NCBI RefSeq assembly: GCF_014196455.1 | Contig: NZ_JACIDS010000002.1 | Coordinates: 372,001-436,000, forward strand | DNA length: 64,000 bases | Reading direction: 5' to 3' | Origin: Kaistia hirudinis | Lineage (GTDB): Bacteria > Pseudomonadota > Alphaproteobacteria > Rhizobiales > Kaistiaceae | In this document: positions 1 to 8,436 of the stretch, piece by piece | Numbering within the stretch: position 1 is the stretch's first letter | Layout: each line of letters starts with the position of its first letter | Notes under the pieces: model-generated | Databases searched by the model: none | Told to the model about the DNA's origin: nothing | Seen by the model: the letters and a program-made list of their open reading frames with translations, nothing else | Translations under genes and position numbers: made by a program

Positions 1-1584
1 GATGCAGAGCCGGAACCTGCGCTCCTTGACCGGATCGTCGGCGACGCCGAGCGGACTGCAGCCAGGCGCCGCCAGCGAGATCAGGCGGGCGCTCCGCAGT
101 CCGGCCTCGTAGGCGAGGCGGGACTCGAACTGAAAGGCATGGGAATCGCCGATCAGGATGCCAGCGGGCGCCTTGCCGTCCAGGCAACCGGGCAGCGCGG
201 CCGCATCGGCGGAAAGGCAAGGCCCGCTGCCTTTGACGTCAGCCGACTTGGCCTTGACGAGGAGCGGATTGACCAGGCTGGCCGCATAGGCGTCGTCGGC
301 CAGGCGCTGCGCTGCGATCGCCACCAGCGCGCTGGCCGCGAGGCCAATCCCGATGACGGCAAGAGCCAGGCGGCGATCCGTGCGCATCCGTGGCCTGAGG
401 CGCCACGTCGCCGCAGGCCGCTCCAACGCGAAATGCGTCGCGATCGAGAGCAGGACGGCCAGCGCCAGAGCGATCGCGCTCTTGGCGCCGGGCGCGATAT
501 CGAAGGGCAGCATGCGCGCATAGACAAGCAGCGGCCAGTGCCAGAGATAGAGCGCATAGGAAAGGCGGCCGATGAAGACCACCGGGCCCAGCGACAGGGC
601 GCGCGTGAGGAGCGCGGCCGGCGCGAGCAGGCCGGAGCCGATGACGAGCACGGCGCCGAGCGTCGGAAGGATCGCCGCGAGGCCGGGATAGTTCGCTACG
701 CGTCCGCTCGGTTCGATCCACGCGCCGAGCCATCCGAGGCCCCAGAAGCCGATCGACACGACCAGCAGCGCGGCACCGAGCAGCCCCGCCATCGTGCCGA
801 TCAGGCGCGGGCGAACCCGGACGGCGTCCACCAGCAGCGCGATCGCGCCGCCGGCGACGAACTGCCAGGCGCGCCACTGCGGCAGGAAGAAGGCCGGGTT
901 GCGGTCGGGGTTCAGCGGGTTGAGATCCGCCGGCGTGAGCAGGATCGCGCCGACGAGGCTCGGCAGGCCGATCACGAGGCCGGCGACGGCGATGGCGGCT
1001 GTCGGGCTCCAGCCGCGCCGCTTCACGAGCCAGAACAGCGCCAGCAGCGCGAGCGGCGTCACGAGGTAGAACTGTTCCTCGACGGCCAGCGACCAGGTGT
1101 GCAGCAGCGGCAGGTCATGCGCGCCGACATCGAAATAGCCGCTGCGGCGCAGGAAGTAGAAATTGGTCAGGAAGAACGGCGCGATGCCGACCGAGCCGGC
1201 GAAATTGTTGAGATCGCGCGGATCGCGCAGCACGACGACGCCAACGAGGACCGTGACAGCCAGCACGAGGAGATAGGGCGGGACGATGCGCAGCACGCGG
1301 CGCGCATAGAAATCCCAGACCGAGAAGCGTCCCGCGTCGAGGGCCGCGATGATCTGGTTGATGATCAGGTAGCCGGAGATCACGAAGAAGATGTCGACGC
1401 CGACGAAACCGCCGCCGACGCCGGGAATACCGGCGTGAAACGCCAGGACGGCAATGATCGAAACTGCGCGCAGGCCGTCGATATGCGGCTTATAGCCTGC
1501 GAGGCGCGCGCTGGCCGTCGATCCGGTTCCGGCACCGGCCTTCGTCGAGAGACCATGCCTCTCGACGTTCCCGAGCATATTCAT
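1..1584 (-). CDS. OafA/YrhL-type membrane acyltransferase with SGNH domain (C-terminus cut by window edge)
   Basis: The frame is open from ATG 1584 (ATG 1578, two codons in, is equally possible) to the left edge, so at least 528 codons are present and the end is missing. Visible motifs: HIDGLRAV at residues 34-41, a WSLAVEEQFYL segment typical of acyltransferase-3 proteins, many hydrophobic helices, then a periplasmic part with GDSHA at 479-483, the SGNH catalytic block. The family transfers acyl groups onto cell-surface glycans such as O-antigen or peptidoglycan at the inner membrane. The acceptor cannot be told from sequence. It is transcribed away from the esterase at 1827, with about 240 bp of otherwise featureless spacer between them. 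Confidence 0.85.
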   Translation of the reverse strand, partial: MNMLGNVERHGLSTKAGAGTGSTASARLAGYKPHIDGLRAVSIIAVLAFHAGIPGVGGGFVGVDIFFVISGYLIINQIIAALDAGRFSVWDFYARRVLRIVPPYLLVLAVTVLVGVVVLRDPRDLNNFAGSVGIAPFFLTNFYFLRRSGYFDVGAHDLPLLHTWSLAVEEQFYLVTPLALLALFWLVKRRGWSPTAAIAVAGLVIGLPSLVGAILLTPADLNPLNPDRNPAFFLPQWRAWQFVAGGAIALLVDAVRVRPRLIGTMAGLLGAALLVVSIGFWGLGWLGAWIEPSGRVANYPGLAAILPTLGAVLVIGSGLLAPAALLTRALSLGPVVFIGRLSYALYLWHWPLLVYARMLPFDIAPGAKSAIALALAVLLSIATHFALERPAATWRLRPRMRTDRRLALAVIGIGLAASALVAIAAQRLADDAYAASLVNPLLVKAKSADVKGSGPCLSADAAALPGCLDGKAPAGILIGDSHAFQFESRLAYEAGLRSARLISLAAPGCSPLGVADDPVKERRFRLCI

Positions 1585-1826
1585 CAGCCCACGTCTATTT
1601 CGTCACCGCCCAACCCGCTTTCTGCCCATCCCCTGCGTTATACGTCTTTGATCGATTTTAGAACTGTTGAAATCCCACATTCTTATTTGGTGTGATGGAG
1701 TCTCCGTTCGGTGCGCCGGGCCTATTTCCCGGGCCGGCAAAATCGTCAATAAGTCGCTCTCTCACATTCGGCCGCGCTGGCGATCCGCAGGGCGTCACCG
1801 GGCCGTGGCAGCAGGAGGAAACCGGC

Positions 1827-2807
1827 TTGTTCGAAGAGATACTCGTCCCGCAAGGGATCCGCTCCCTGCCGCTCGATCCGCGCATTCAGACGACGGTCGA
1901 GGCGCGCCGCCGCCTGCCGGCCAATCATGAGATCACTGTTGAGGCGGCGAAGAAGCGCTTCCTCGACGCGCGCCTGCCCCCGGCGGGCGGATACAATGAC
2001 GGTATCCTCACGCAGGAGCGGACGATCCCCGGCGACGGGGGACCCATTCCGGTTCGCATCTATCGCGATGCCGCGGCGCCGGCCGGTCCGCTGCCGATCC
2101 TCGTCTATTTCCATGGCGGCGGCTTCGTGCTCGGCAATCTCGACACGCACGACATCGTCTGCCGCGCCTTCGCCCGCGGGCGCAGCCTCGTCGTCATGTC
2201 GGTGGATTATCGCCTGGCGCCGGAGCACCCCTATCCGGCGGCGATCGACGACGGCGTCGCAGCGCTCCGCTTCGCGGCGGAGTCGGGCGCCGAAATTGGC
2301 GGCGATCCGGCCCGCATCGTTCTGGCCGGCGACAGCGCGGGCGGCATGCTGACGCTCGCGACCGCGCTGCGGGCGCGCGCGGCAGGCGGTCCGGCGGTCC
2401 GGGCGCTGGTGCCGTTCTATCCCATGGCCGATCTCGTCGATATCGGCTCCTATCCAAGCTATGCCGCCTATGGCGATGGTTCGGTCGGCCTGACGACGCG
2501 CGACGTCGAATGGTTCACCGAGCTCTATTGCGCGGCCGAGCGGCGCGGCGAGGCCGCGGCATCACCCGTCCGCGCGCCGGATTTCGGCGGCCTGCCGCCG
2601 AGCCTGATCGTGCTCGCCGAGCAGGACGTGCTCTATGACGAGGGCCGGCACGTTGCCGGACGGCTCGATGCGGCCGGCGTTCCGGTCACGCTGATCGCCG
2701 TCGCGGGCGTCAATCACGGCTTCATGAGCACCGATCTCGGGCTCGAGAGCATTCCCGAGGTCTTCGGCCGGATCCACGCCTGGCTGGCCCCTCTCATCGC
2801 GGATTGA
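1827..2807 (+). CDS. alpha/beta hydrolase, hormone-sensitive-lipase (GDXG) family esterase
   Basis: Cytoplasmic carboxylesterase of the HSL/GDXG family, 326 aa. The oxyanion-hole motif HGGG is at 96-99, the nucleophile S170 lies in GDSAG, and D267 (AEQD) and H297 (NHGF) complete the triad. I chose the TTG start at 1827 because AGGAGGA lies about 7 nt upstream and the length then fits the family; in-frame codons back to 1692 read like non-coding sequence. It is followed 70 bp downstream by an iron-type alcohol dehydrogenase, and the two probably form an ester-to-alcohol catabolic pair. The natural substrate is unknown. Confidence 0.88.
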   Translation: MFEEILVPQGIRSLPLDPRIQTTVEARRRLPANHEITVEAAKKRFLDARLPPAGGYNDGILTQERTIPGDGGPIPVRIYRDAAAPAGPLPILVYFHGGGFVLGNLDTHDIVCRAFARGRSLVVMSVDYRLAPEHPYPAAIDDGVAALRFAAESGAEIGGDPARIVLAGDSAGGMLTLATALRARAAGGPAVRALVPFYPMADLVDIGSYPSYAAYGDGSVGLTTRDVEWFTELYCAAERRGEAAASPVRAPDFGGLPPSLIVLAEQDVLYDEGRHVAGRLDAAGVPVTLIAVAGVNHGFMSTDLGLESIPEVFGRIHAWLAPLIAD

Positions 2808-2810
2808 GGA

Positions 2811-2855
2811 CGGACAGCCCAACGCCGGACAGCCCCAGACCGGACGGCCCGAGAA
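2811..2855. repeat. three tandem 15-bp repeats between esterase and dehydrogenase
   Basis: CGGACAGCCC starts at 2811 and 2826, and CGGACGGCCC at 2841, exactly 15 bp apart with variable 5-bp tails. The array occupies most of the spacer between the esterase stop and the Shine-Dalgarno of the next gene (GAGGA before ATG 2878). Its role is unknown; it may be a slippage-derived microsatellite. Confidence 0.7.
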
Positions 2856-2877
2856 ACGACACGTCGAGGAAACGACA

Positions 2878-3999
2878 ATGGCACTCATCCAGTATCTGAC
2901 GCAGGTCGAGTTCGGCGCCGGTGCGCTGTCGACGCTCCCGGCCGCGCTCGAGGCGCTCGGCATGCGCCGCCCGCTGCTCATCTCCGATCGCGGCCTCGCC
3001 GGCAGCCCGCTCTTCGCCAAGGTGAAGGCGCTGCTGCCCGAGGGCGCGACCGTCTTTCTCGACGTGCCGTCCAATCCGACCGAGGCGGCGGTGCGCGCTG
3101 CCGTCGCGCTGTTCAACCAGGGCGCCGACGGTCTGGTGGCAGTCGGCGGCGGCTCGCCGATCGATCTCGCCAAGGGCGTCGCGCTGCTCGCGACCCATGC
3201 CGGCGCGCTCGGCGACTATGCTGCCATCTATGGCGGCGTCGCGCGCATCGGGCCGGTGCCGCCGCTGGTCGCGATCCCGACGACGGCCGGAACCGGCGCC
3301 GAGGTCGGCCGCGCCGCGCTGCTGACGCTGGATAATGGCGAGAAGCTCGGCTTCATCTCGCCGCATCTTATCCCGAAGCGCGCGATCTGCGACCCCGAGC
3401 TGACGCTCGGCCTGCCGCCCGGCCTGACGGCCGCCACGGGCATGGATGCGCTGTCGCATGGCATCGAGGTGTATCTGTCGCCGCGCTTCAATCCGCCGGC
3501 CGATGCGATCGCGATCGACGGCGCGGCGCGCATCTGGCGCAGCATCGAACGGGCCGTCGCGGATGGCTCCGATCTCGCCGTGCGCACCGAAATGATGATG
3601 GGCGCGCTCGAAGGCGGCCTCGGCTTCCAGAAGGGGCTCGGCGCGGTGCATGCGCTCAGCCATGCGCTGGGCGGTCTGAAGAGCCCGAGCCTGCATCACG
3701 GCACGCTGAACGCGATCCTGCTGCCGCCGGTGCTGCGCTTCAACGTCGTCGCCGTCCCGGAGCGCGTCGCCCGCCTCGCCGAGGCGTTCGGCCTGCCCGC
3801 CGGCACCGATCTCGCGGCCGAGGTCGAGGCGCTCAACCGCCGGATCGGCATCCCCGCCGGGCTCAAGACGCTCGGCGTCTCGCCCGATGTTTTGCCGCTG
3901 ATCGTCGAGCGCGCGCTCGCCGACCACAGCCACGCGACCAATCCGCGGGCGCCGAGCGCCGAGGATTACCGCGCCATGCTCGACGCGGTGATGGTCTGA
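2878..3999 (+). CDS. iron-containing alcohol dehydrogenase
   Basis: Group III (Fe-type) NAD(P)-dependent alcohol dehydrogenase or maleylacetate-reductase-like enzyme, 373 aa. The Rossmann-side [10 protein letters not shown] motif is at 90-99 and PTTAGTGAE at 134-142. Metal ligands can be placed at D190 and H194 (MDALSHGIE), H258 (GAVHALSH) and H274 (LHHGTLN). The start has a GAGGA ribosome site 7-8 nt upstream. Co-directional with the esterase, so it likely oxidises or reduces the alcohol or aldehyde released by it. Substrate cannot be assigned. Confidence 0.9.
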   Translation: MALIQYLTQVEFGAGALSTLPAALEALGMRRPLLISDRGLAGSPLFAKVKALLPEGATVFLDVPSNPTEAAVRAAVALFNQGADGLVAVGGGSPIDLAKGVALLATHAGALGDYAAIYGGVARIGPVPPLVAIPTTAGTGAEVGRAALLTLDNGEKLGFISPHLIPKRAICDPELTLGLPPGLTAATGMDALSHGIEVYLSPRFNPPADAIAIDGAARIWRSIERAVADGSDLAVRTEMMMGALEGGLGFQKGLGAVHALSHALGGLKSPSLHHGTLNAILLPPVLRFNVVAVPERVARLAEAFGLPAGTDLAAEVEALNRRIGIPAGLKTLGVSPDVLPLIVERALADHSHATNPRAPSAEDYRAMLDAVMV

Positions 4000-4009
4000 C
4001 CGGGCTCGA

Positions 4010-4225
4010 TCAGCTCTCGGCGGGCGGCGGCGGCTTTCCGCCGTCGTCCTTCCAGGAGATGAAGAAGGTCCAGACCGCATAGGCGAGGGTGCCGCCGACG
4101 ATCACCAGCCAGAGCTGCTCGCCGACATAGAGCGCCTCCCAGGCAAACCAGACCGCGAGCAGCACGACGACGGCGACGCGCCGCCAGAGCGGCCTGAAGA
4201 AATCCTTGTCCGCCTGGTTCGCCAT
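4010..4225 (-). CDS. small two-helix membrane protein (DUF3329-like)
   Basis: A 71-aa protein with a charged FRPLWRR segment followed by two hydrophobic stretches (about residues 17-33 and 37-55), then a short Lys/Asp/Pro-rich tail. It resembles small inner-membrane proteins annotated DUF3329 in rhizobia; that match is from memory. No function can be given. It ends 10 bp from the convergent dehydrogenase stop. Confidence 0.65.
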   Translation of the reverse strand: MANQADKDFFRPLWRRVAVVVLLAVWFAWEALYVGEQLWLVIVGGTLAYAVWTFFISWKDDGGKPPPPAES

Positions 4226-4338
4226 GCCGCCCTTGCTCCGCTCGTCATTCCGGGCGGCCTTTGTCCTCCGCCTCAGCCTGCCGGGTCAAGCGCGGGTTGC
4301 GACATGAAAGATCCCTCAGACCCGCGTCCGAGCGGGCC

Positions 4339-4737
4339 TCAGGACTTCTCGAAGCGAATGCAAACCGCCATCGCGTCGTCCTCGTCCGCTTCGAGATAGC
4401 AGGAATCGAGGAACGTTCCGTTCAGCGCGGCCAGATGAATGCCGTCGTCGCCGGCCAGATAGACGCTCTTGCCGTCGGGCGAGATCGTTCCGATCAGCTC
4501 TTCGCTATGATCGCCCTTGGGATCGCCATAGGTGATCTTGGCGCGGAAGGAGCGGCCATGCTGCTCGGTCACATCGAGCGTCACGGGCCCGTCCAGCCAG
4601 CCGAATTCCTTGCCGATCCCGTCGCTCTTGCCCTTCCAGGTTCCCGACAGGCTGGGGATGTCCTGCGCCAGCGCCGGCACGGCCGTCAGGGCGGTTGCCA
4701 AAGTCGCAGCGGCGAAGACGAGAGCGGTGAGCTTCAT
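4339..4737 (-). CDS. small secreted hypothetical protein
   Basis: A 132-aa protein starting at ATG 4737, preceded by GGAGG 8 nt upstream. Residues 1-23 form a signal peptide with an ALA-Q cleavage site, so the mature protein is periplasmic or secreted. The mature part has an SGTWKGKSDG opening and reads like a small beta-barrel or lipocalin-like fold, with two cysteines near the C-terminus that could form a disulfide. No enzyme motif is visible. A possible EcfG-type promoter lies upstream (4804-4829), which would make it a stress protein. Confidence 0.75.
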   Translation of the reverse strand: MKLTALVFAAATLATALTAVPALAQDIPSLSGTWKGKSDGIGKEFGWLDGPVTLDVTEQHGRSFRAKITYGDPKGDHSEELIGTISPDGKSVYLAGDDGIHLAALNGTFLDSCYLEADEDDAMAVCIRFEKS

Positions 4738-4803
4738 GGTCGGATCCTCCGGAGTGCTTGTTGTCGGCGCCCCTATCGTCCCGAACCGCAACCAGGCCGC
4801 AAG

Positions 4804-4829
4804 AACTCTTCGGACGATTTCGTCGTTCC
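4804..4829 (-). promoter_or_regulatory. possible EcfG-type promoter of the secreted protein
   Basis: On the minus strand GGAAC (4829-4825) is followed after 17 nt by AGTT (4807-4804), one base from the GGAAC-N16/17-CGTT consensus of EcfG general-stress promoters. Transcription would begin about 60 nt before ATG 4737. One-mismatch matches are expected by chance in this much DNA, so this is tentative. Confidence 0.35.
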
Positions 4830-4931
4830 ACAGCAGCGTTACGGCCTCATTGTCTAAACAGGCTTTCGAGCCGGTAAAGGACGCGGCGAGAATGCCGGGC
4901 CGAATATTGAATCTTGGTCAGGCGATGACCT

Positions 4932-5876
4932 TCAGCGCTCGCCGCGCCGGAAGGGTTGCATCAGCGCCTGCGGCACACGGGCGCGCCGGGCCATGACGAG
5001 CAGGGCGGCGATCGAGAGCAGATAGGGGATCATCAGGAAGACCTGATAGGGCACCGCCTTGCCGACGACATGCGAGAGGCGGAGCTGATACGCGTCGAAG
5101 AGCGCGAACAGCAGCGCGCCGAGCAGCGCCCGTTCCGGCCGCCAGGACGCGAAGACAACGAGCGCGATGCAGACCCAGCCGCGGCCCTGCACCATGGTCG
5201 GGAAGAAGGAGTTGAAGGCCGCGAGGGTCAGGAAGGCGCCGCCGAGCGCCATCAGCGCGCTGCCGAAGACGACGGAGGCGATGCGCACGCGGATCGGATC
5301 GATGCCCTGCGCCTCCGCGGCATGCGGGTTCTCGCCGACGATGCGCACGGCAAGGCCGAGCGGCGTCTTCTGCAGCGCGAGCGCGATCAGGAAGGCGAGC
5401 AGGATCGCGACATAGGTCGGTGCCGTCTGCGCGAACACGGCTTCGCCGAGGAAAGGGAGGTCGGACAGATAGGGGATGCGCAGCGGCTGGAACGGCTCGA
5501 TCGTCGGCGGCGTGCCCGAGACGGGCACGACGAGGCGGAAGATGTAATAGGAGAGGCTCGAGGCGAACAGCGTGATGCCGAGGCCCGTCACATGCTGCGA
5601 CAGGCCGAGCGGCACGGTGAGCAGGGCGTGCAGCAGCCCGAAGGCGGCGCCGGCCAGCGCCGCGGCGGCGAGGCCGAGCCAGAGGTCGCCGCCATGATAG
5701 ACGGTGAGCCAGCCGACCATGGCGCCGAAGGTCATGATGCCCTCGATGCCGAGATTGAGCACGCCGGCCCGCTCGCAGACGAGGGCGCCGAGCGTGCCGA
5801 AGATCAGCGGCGTCGCGATGCGCAGGACAGCGGCCCAGAGGCCGGCCGTCGCGAAGATATCGAGCGCGTCCATCAT
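4932..5876 (-). CDS. BMP-type (nucleoside/purine-like) ABC transporter permease 2
   Basis: 314-aa inner-membrane permease of the BPD_transp_2 family, like YufQ/NupQ, with about eight to nine hydrophobic helices and the family signature LNLGIEGIM (after an early CERAG). It is the last gene of a five-gene operon and its ATG overlaps the stop of the preceding permease (ATGA at 5873-5876), implying translational coupling. With the partner permease it forms the membrane channel for the ligand bound by the BMP protein at 9967-10947. Family precedent is nucleosides or purines; the real ligand is not shown. Confidence 0.9.
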   Translation of the reverse strand: MMDALDIFATAGLWAAVLRIATPLIFGTLGALVCERAGVLNLGIEGIMTFGAMVGWLTVYHGGDLWLGLAAAALAGAAFGLLHALLTVPLGLSQHVTGLGITLFASSLSYYIFRLVVPVSGTPPTIEPFQPLRIPYLSDLPFLGEAVFAQTAPTYVAILLAFLIALALQKTPLGLAVRIVGENPHAAEAQGIDPIRVRIASVVFGSALMALGGAFLTLAAFNSFFPTMVQGRGWVCIALVVFASWRPERALLGALLFALFDAYQLRLSHVVGKAVPYQVFLMIPYLLSIAALLVMARRARVPQALMQPFRRGER

Positions 5877-6925
5877 CGCCGCACCCTGTAATTGGCGAGG
5901 AGAAGGGCGACCAGCATGGTCAGCAGCGAGAGCGCCACGATCACGTCGGCAATGAAGCTCGGCACGCCCATGGCCCGGCTCATCCCGTCCGCGCCGACGA
6001 ACATGGTCGCGACGAAGAGGGCCGCGACGATGACGCCGATCGGATTGAGCCCGGCAAGCATGGCGACGACGACGCCGGTATAGCCGAAGCCGGGCGAGAG
6101 GTCGGTGGTGACATAGCCTTTGACGCCGAGCACCTCGATCGCGCCGGCGAGCCCGGCGAGACCGCCCGAAATCAGCGCGACGCGCACGAGGATCGAGCCG
6201 ATCGGCACGCCGGCAAAGCGCGCGGCCTGCGGGTTGAGGCCGGCGGCGCGCGCCTCCAGCCCGAAGCGCGTGCGCGACTGGATGAAATAGAGAACGAGGG
6301 CGAGGCCGATCGCGACGAGCAGGCCGATATGGAGGCGCGAGCGCGGCAGCAGCTTCGGCAGCGCCATGTCGGCGAGGATCGGCACCGACTGCGGCCAGCC
6401 GAAGGCGAGCGGATCCTTGAGTGGCCCCTCGATCATCATCGAGACGAACAGCACAGCGACGAAATTGAGCAGCAGCGTGGTCACGACCTCGTCGACGCCG
6501 AATTTGAGGCGAAGGCCGAGCGGCACGAGCAGCAGGAGAGCGCCGGCGAGCGCACCGGCCAGCATCAGGATCGGGATCTCGACGAGCGGCGCCAGATGCA
6601 GCCCCAGCTTGGAGCCGAGCGCGGCAGTTGCGAGCGCGCCGAGATAGAACTGGCCCTCCGCGCCGATGTTCCAGACGCGCGAGCGAAAGGCGACGGCGGC
6701 GGCGAGGCCGGTCAGGATCAGCGGCGTGGTCCGCGTCAGCGTCTCGCTGATCGAGAGGCGCGAGCCGAAGGCGCCGATCAGCATGCGCCGATAGGCCTCG
6801 AAGACGGGGACGCCGGCGAGCGCGATCAGCAGGCCGGCGAGAATGAGCGCGGCGACGACCGCGCCGATCGGCGCGGCGATCGCCAGCGACAGGGGGACAT
6901 GGGCGCGTCGTTCGAGCCGCATCAC
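5873..6925 (-). CDS. BMP-type (nucleoside/purine-like) ABC transporter permease 1
   Basis: 350-aa inner-membrane permease of the YufP/NupP type. It has an N-terminal helix, a WNIGAEGQFYLGALA segment typical of the family and further helices to a VRR C-terminus. Both ends are coupled: its ATG (6925) overlaps the ATPase stop, and its stop overlaps the next permease. It pairs with the 4932-5876 product as a heterodimeric channel. Confidence 0.9.
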   Translation of the reverse strand: MMRLERRAHVPLSLAIAAPIGAVVAALILAGLLIALAGVPVFEAYRRMLIGAFGSRLSISETLTRTTPLILTGLAAAVAFRSRVWNIGAEGQFYLGALATAALGSKLGLHLAPLVEIPILMLAGALAGALLLLVPLGLRLKFGVDEVVTTLLLNFVAVLFVSMMIEGPLKDPLAFGWPQSVPILADMALPKLLPRSRLHIGLLVAIGLALVLYFIQSRTRFGLEARAAGLNPQAARFAGVPIGSILVRVALISGGLAGLAGAIEVLGVKGYVTTDLSPGFGYTGVVVAMLAGLNPIGVIVAALFVATMFVGADGMSRAMGVPSFIADVIVALSLLTMLVALLLANYRVRR

Positions 6926-8436
6926 GCCGCCTCGTCCCAGGCGCCGGCCATCATCAGGCCGAGCCGGCGGGGATCGGCGTCAGAGACCGGGATCGGCGGC
7001 GAGAGGCGGCCCTTGACGATCGCCTGAACGCGGTCGGCGAGCGCCACCACCTCGTCGAGATCCTCGGAGATCAGCAGCACGGCGGTCCCGGCGCGCCGTG
7101 CGGCGAGGATTTCGGCATGGACCGCCGCCACCGCGCCCTCGTCGAGGCCGCGCGTCGGCTGCGCCGCGACGAGGATCTTGGGCGCGGTGATGAGATTGCG
7201 GCCGAGGATCAGCTTCTGCATGTTGCCGCCGGAAAGGAGGCGGGTCGCCGTGTCCGGTCCGCCGCCGCGCACATCGAAGCGGCGGATGATCTCGGCCGCG
7301 AAGGCCCGCGCCGGGCCGCGGCGTACCAGCCCGCCGGACGAGAAGCGCTTCTCGCCGATCCGCTCCAGCACCGCATTCTCCCAGATCGTCATCTCGCCGA
7401 TGGCGCCATCGGCGTTGCGATCCTCCGGAATGCGGCCGACGCCCATCTCGACGAAGCCGCGCGGCGAGAACTGCGCGACCGGATGCCCGAAGAGATCCAG
7501 CGATCCGGAAGAGGGCGAGACGAGCCCCGAGACCAGCCGGCCCAGCGTCGACTGGCCATTGCCGGAAACGCCGATCACGCCGAGCGTTTCGCCGGCGCGG
7601 ACTTCGAAGCTGACATCGGAGAGCAGGCTCGCTCCGCCGGACATGACGGAGACGCGATCGGCCTTGAGCGCGACGGCGCCGGGCGTCTGGGCGTCGCGAT
7701 GCGGGCGCGCCACGCGGCGGCCGACCATCAGCTCGGCCAGTTCCTCGCGGTTGGTGTCGCCGGCCTTGCGCTCGGCGACAACCTTGCCGCCGCGCAGCAC
7801 GACGACGCGATCGGCGGCGGCCAGCACCTCATGCAGCTTGTGCGAGATGAAGATGATCGAAAGGCCCTGTTCGGCCATGCCGCGCAGCGTCCGATAGAGC
7901 CGTTCCGCCTCCTGATGCGTCAGCACGGCGGTCGGCTCGTCGAGGATCAGCACCCGCGCATCGCGATAGAGCGATTTCAGGATTTCGACCCGCTGCCGCT
8001 CGCCGACGGAGAGATCGCCGACGCGCGCATCGGGATCGACGGTGAGGCCGAAGCGCTCGGAGAGCGCGGCGAGCTTCACGCGCGCGGCGCGCTTGTTCAG
8101 CGCCAGCGCACCGAGGCGCTCGGTACCGGCGATGACATTCTCGATGACGGAAAGATTCGCCGCGAGCGCGAAATGCTGGTGCACCATGCCGATGCCCGCC
8201 TCGATGGCCGCGCGCGGCTTGCCGGGCGGCAGCGTGCGGCCGAAGGCGGCGACGGACCCGGAGTCGGCCGTATAATGGCCGAACAGGATGTTCATCAGCG
8301 TCGTCTTGCCGGCGCCGTTCTCGCCGAGCAGGGCCAGCAATTCGCCCTGGCCGAGCGTCAGCGTGACGTCGTCATTCGCCACCAGCGCACCAAAGCGCTT
8401 GGTGATGCCGTTGAGTTCGAGCGCGCGGGCGCTCAC
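6922..8436 (-). CDS. BMP-type ABC transporter ATP-binding protein (two ABC domains)
   Basis: 504-aa ATPase with two fused nucleotide-binding domains, as in YufO/NupO and RbsA. The first has Walker A GENGAGKTT, signature LSVGERQRVEIL and ILDEPTAVLT; the second has a degenerate Walker A (GVSGNGQST) and signature LLSGGNMQKL. I place the start at GTG 8436, which overlaps the amidase stop as GTGA. An in-frame upstream extension to 8664 is only the shadow of the amidase. It energises the permeases at 4932-6925. Confidence 0.92.
   Translation of the reverse strand: MSARALELNGITKRFGALVANDDVTLTLGQGELLALLGENGAGKTTLMNILFGHYTADSGSVAAFGRTLPPGKPRAAIEAGIGMVHQHFALAANLSVIENVIAGTERLGALALNKRAARVKLAALSERFGLTVDPDARVGDLSVGERQRVEILKSLYRDARVLILDEPTAVLTHQEAERLYRTLRGMAEQGLSIIFISHKLHEVLAAADRVVVLRGGKVVAERKAGDTNREELAELMVGRRVARPHRDAQTPGAVALKADRVSVMSGGASLLSDVSFEVRAGETLGVIGVSGNGQSTLGRLVSGLVSPSSGSLDLFGHPVAQFSPRGFVEMGVGRIPEDRNADGAIGEMTIWENAVLERIGEKRFSSGGLVRRGPARAFAAEIIRRFDVRGGGPDTATRLLSGGNMQKLILGRNLITAPKILVAAQPTRGLDEGAVAAVHAEILAARRAGTAVLLISEDLDEVVALADRVQAIVKGRLSPPIPVSDADPRRLGLMMAGAWDEAA

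Noticed and set aside
139-1695. 518-codon plus-strand frame opposite the acyltransferase
   Set aside because: Arg/Asp/Gln-rich antisense reading; the minus strand encodes a motif-bearing membrane protein.
4845-4870. GTCTAAACAGG resembling half of the mbfA ICE box
   Set aside because: The mirrored TTTAGA half is absent, so it is not a complete ICE palindrome.
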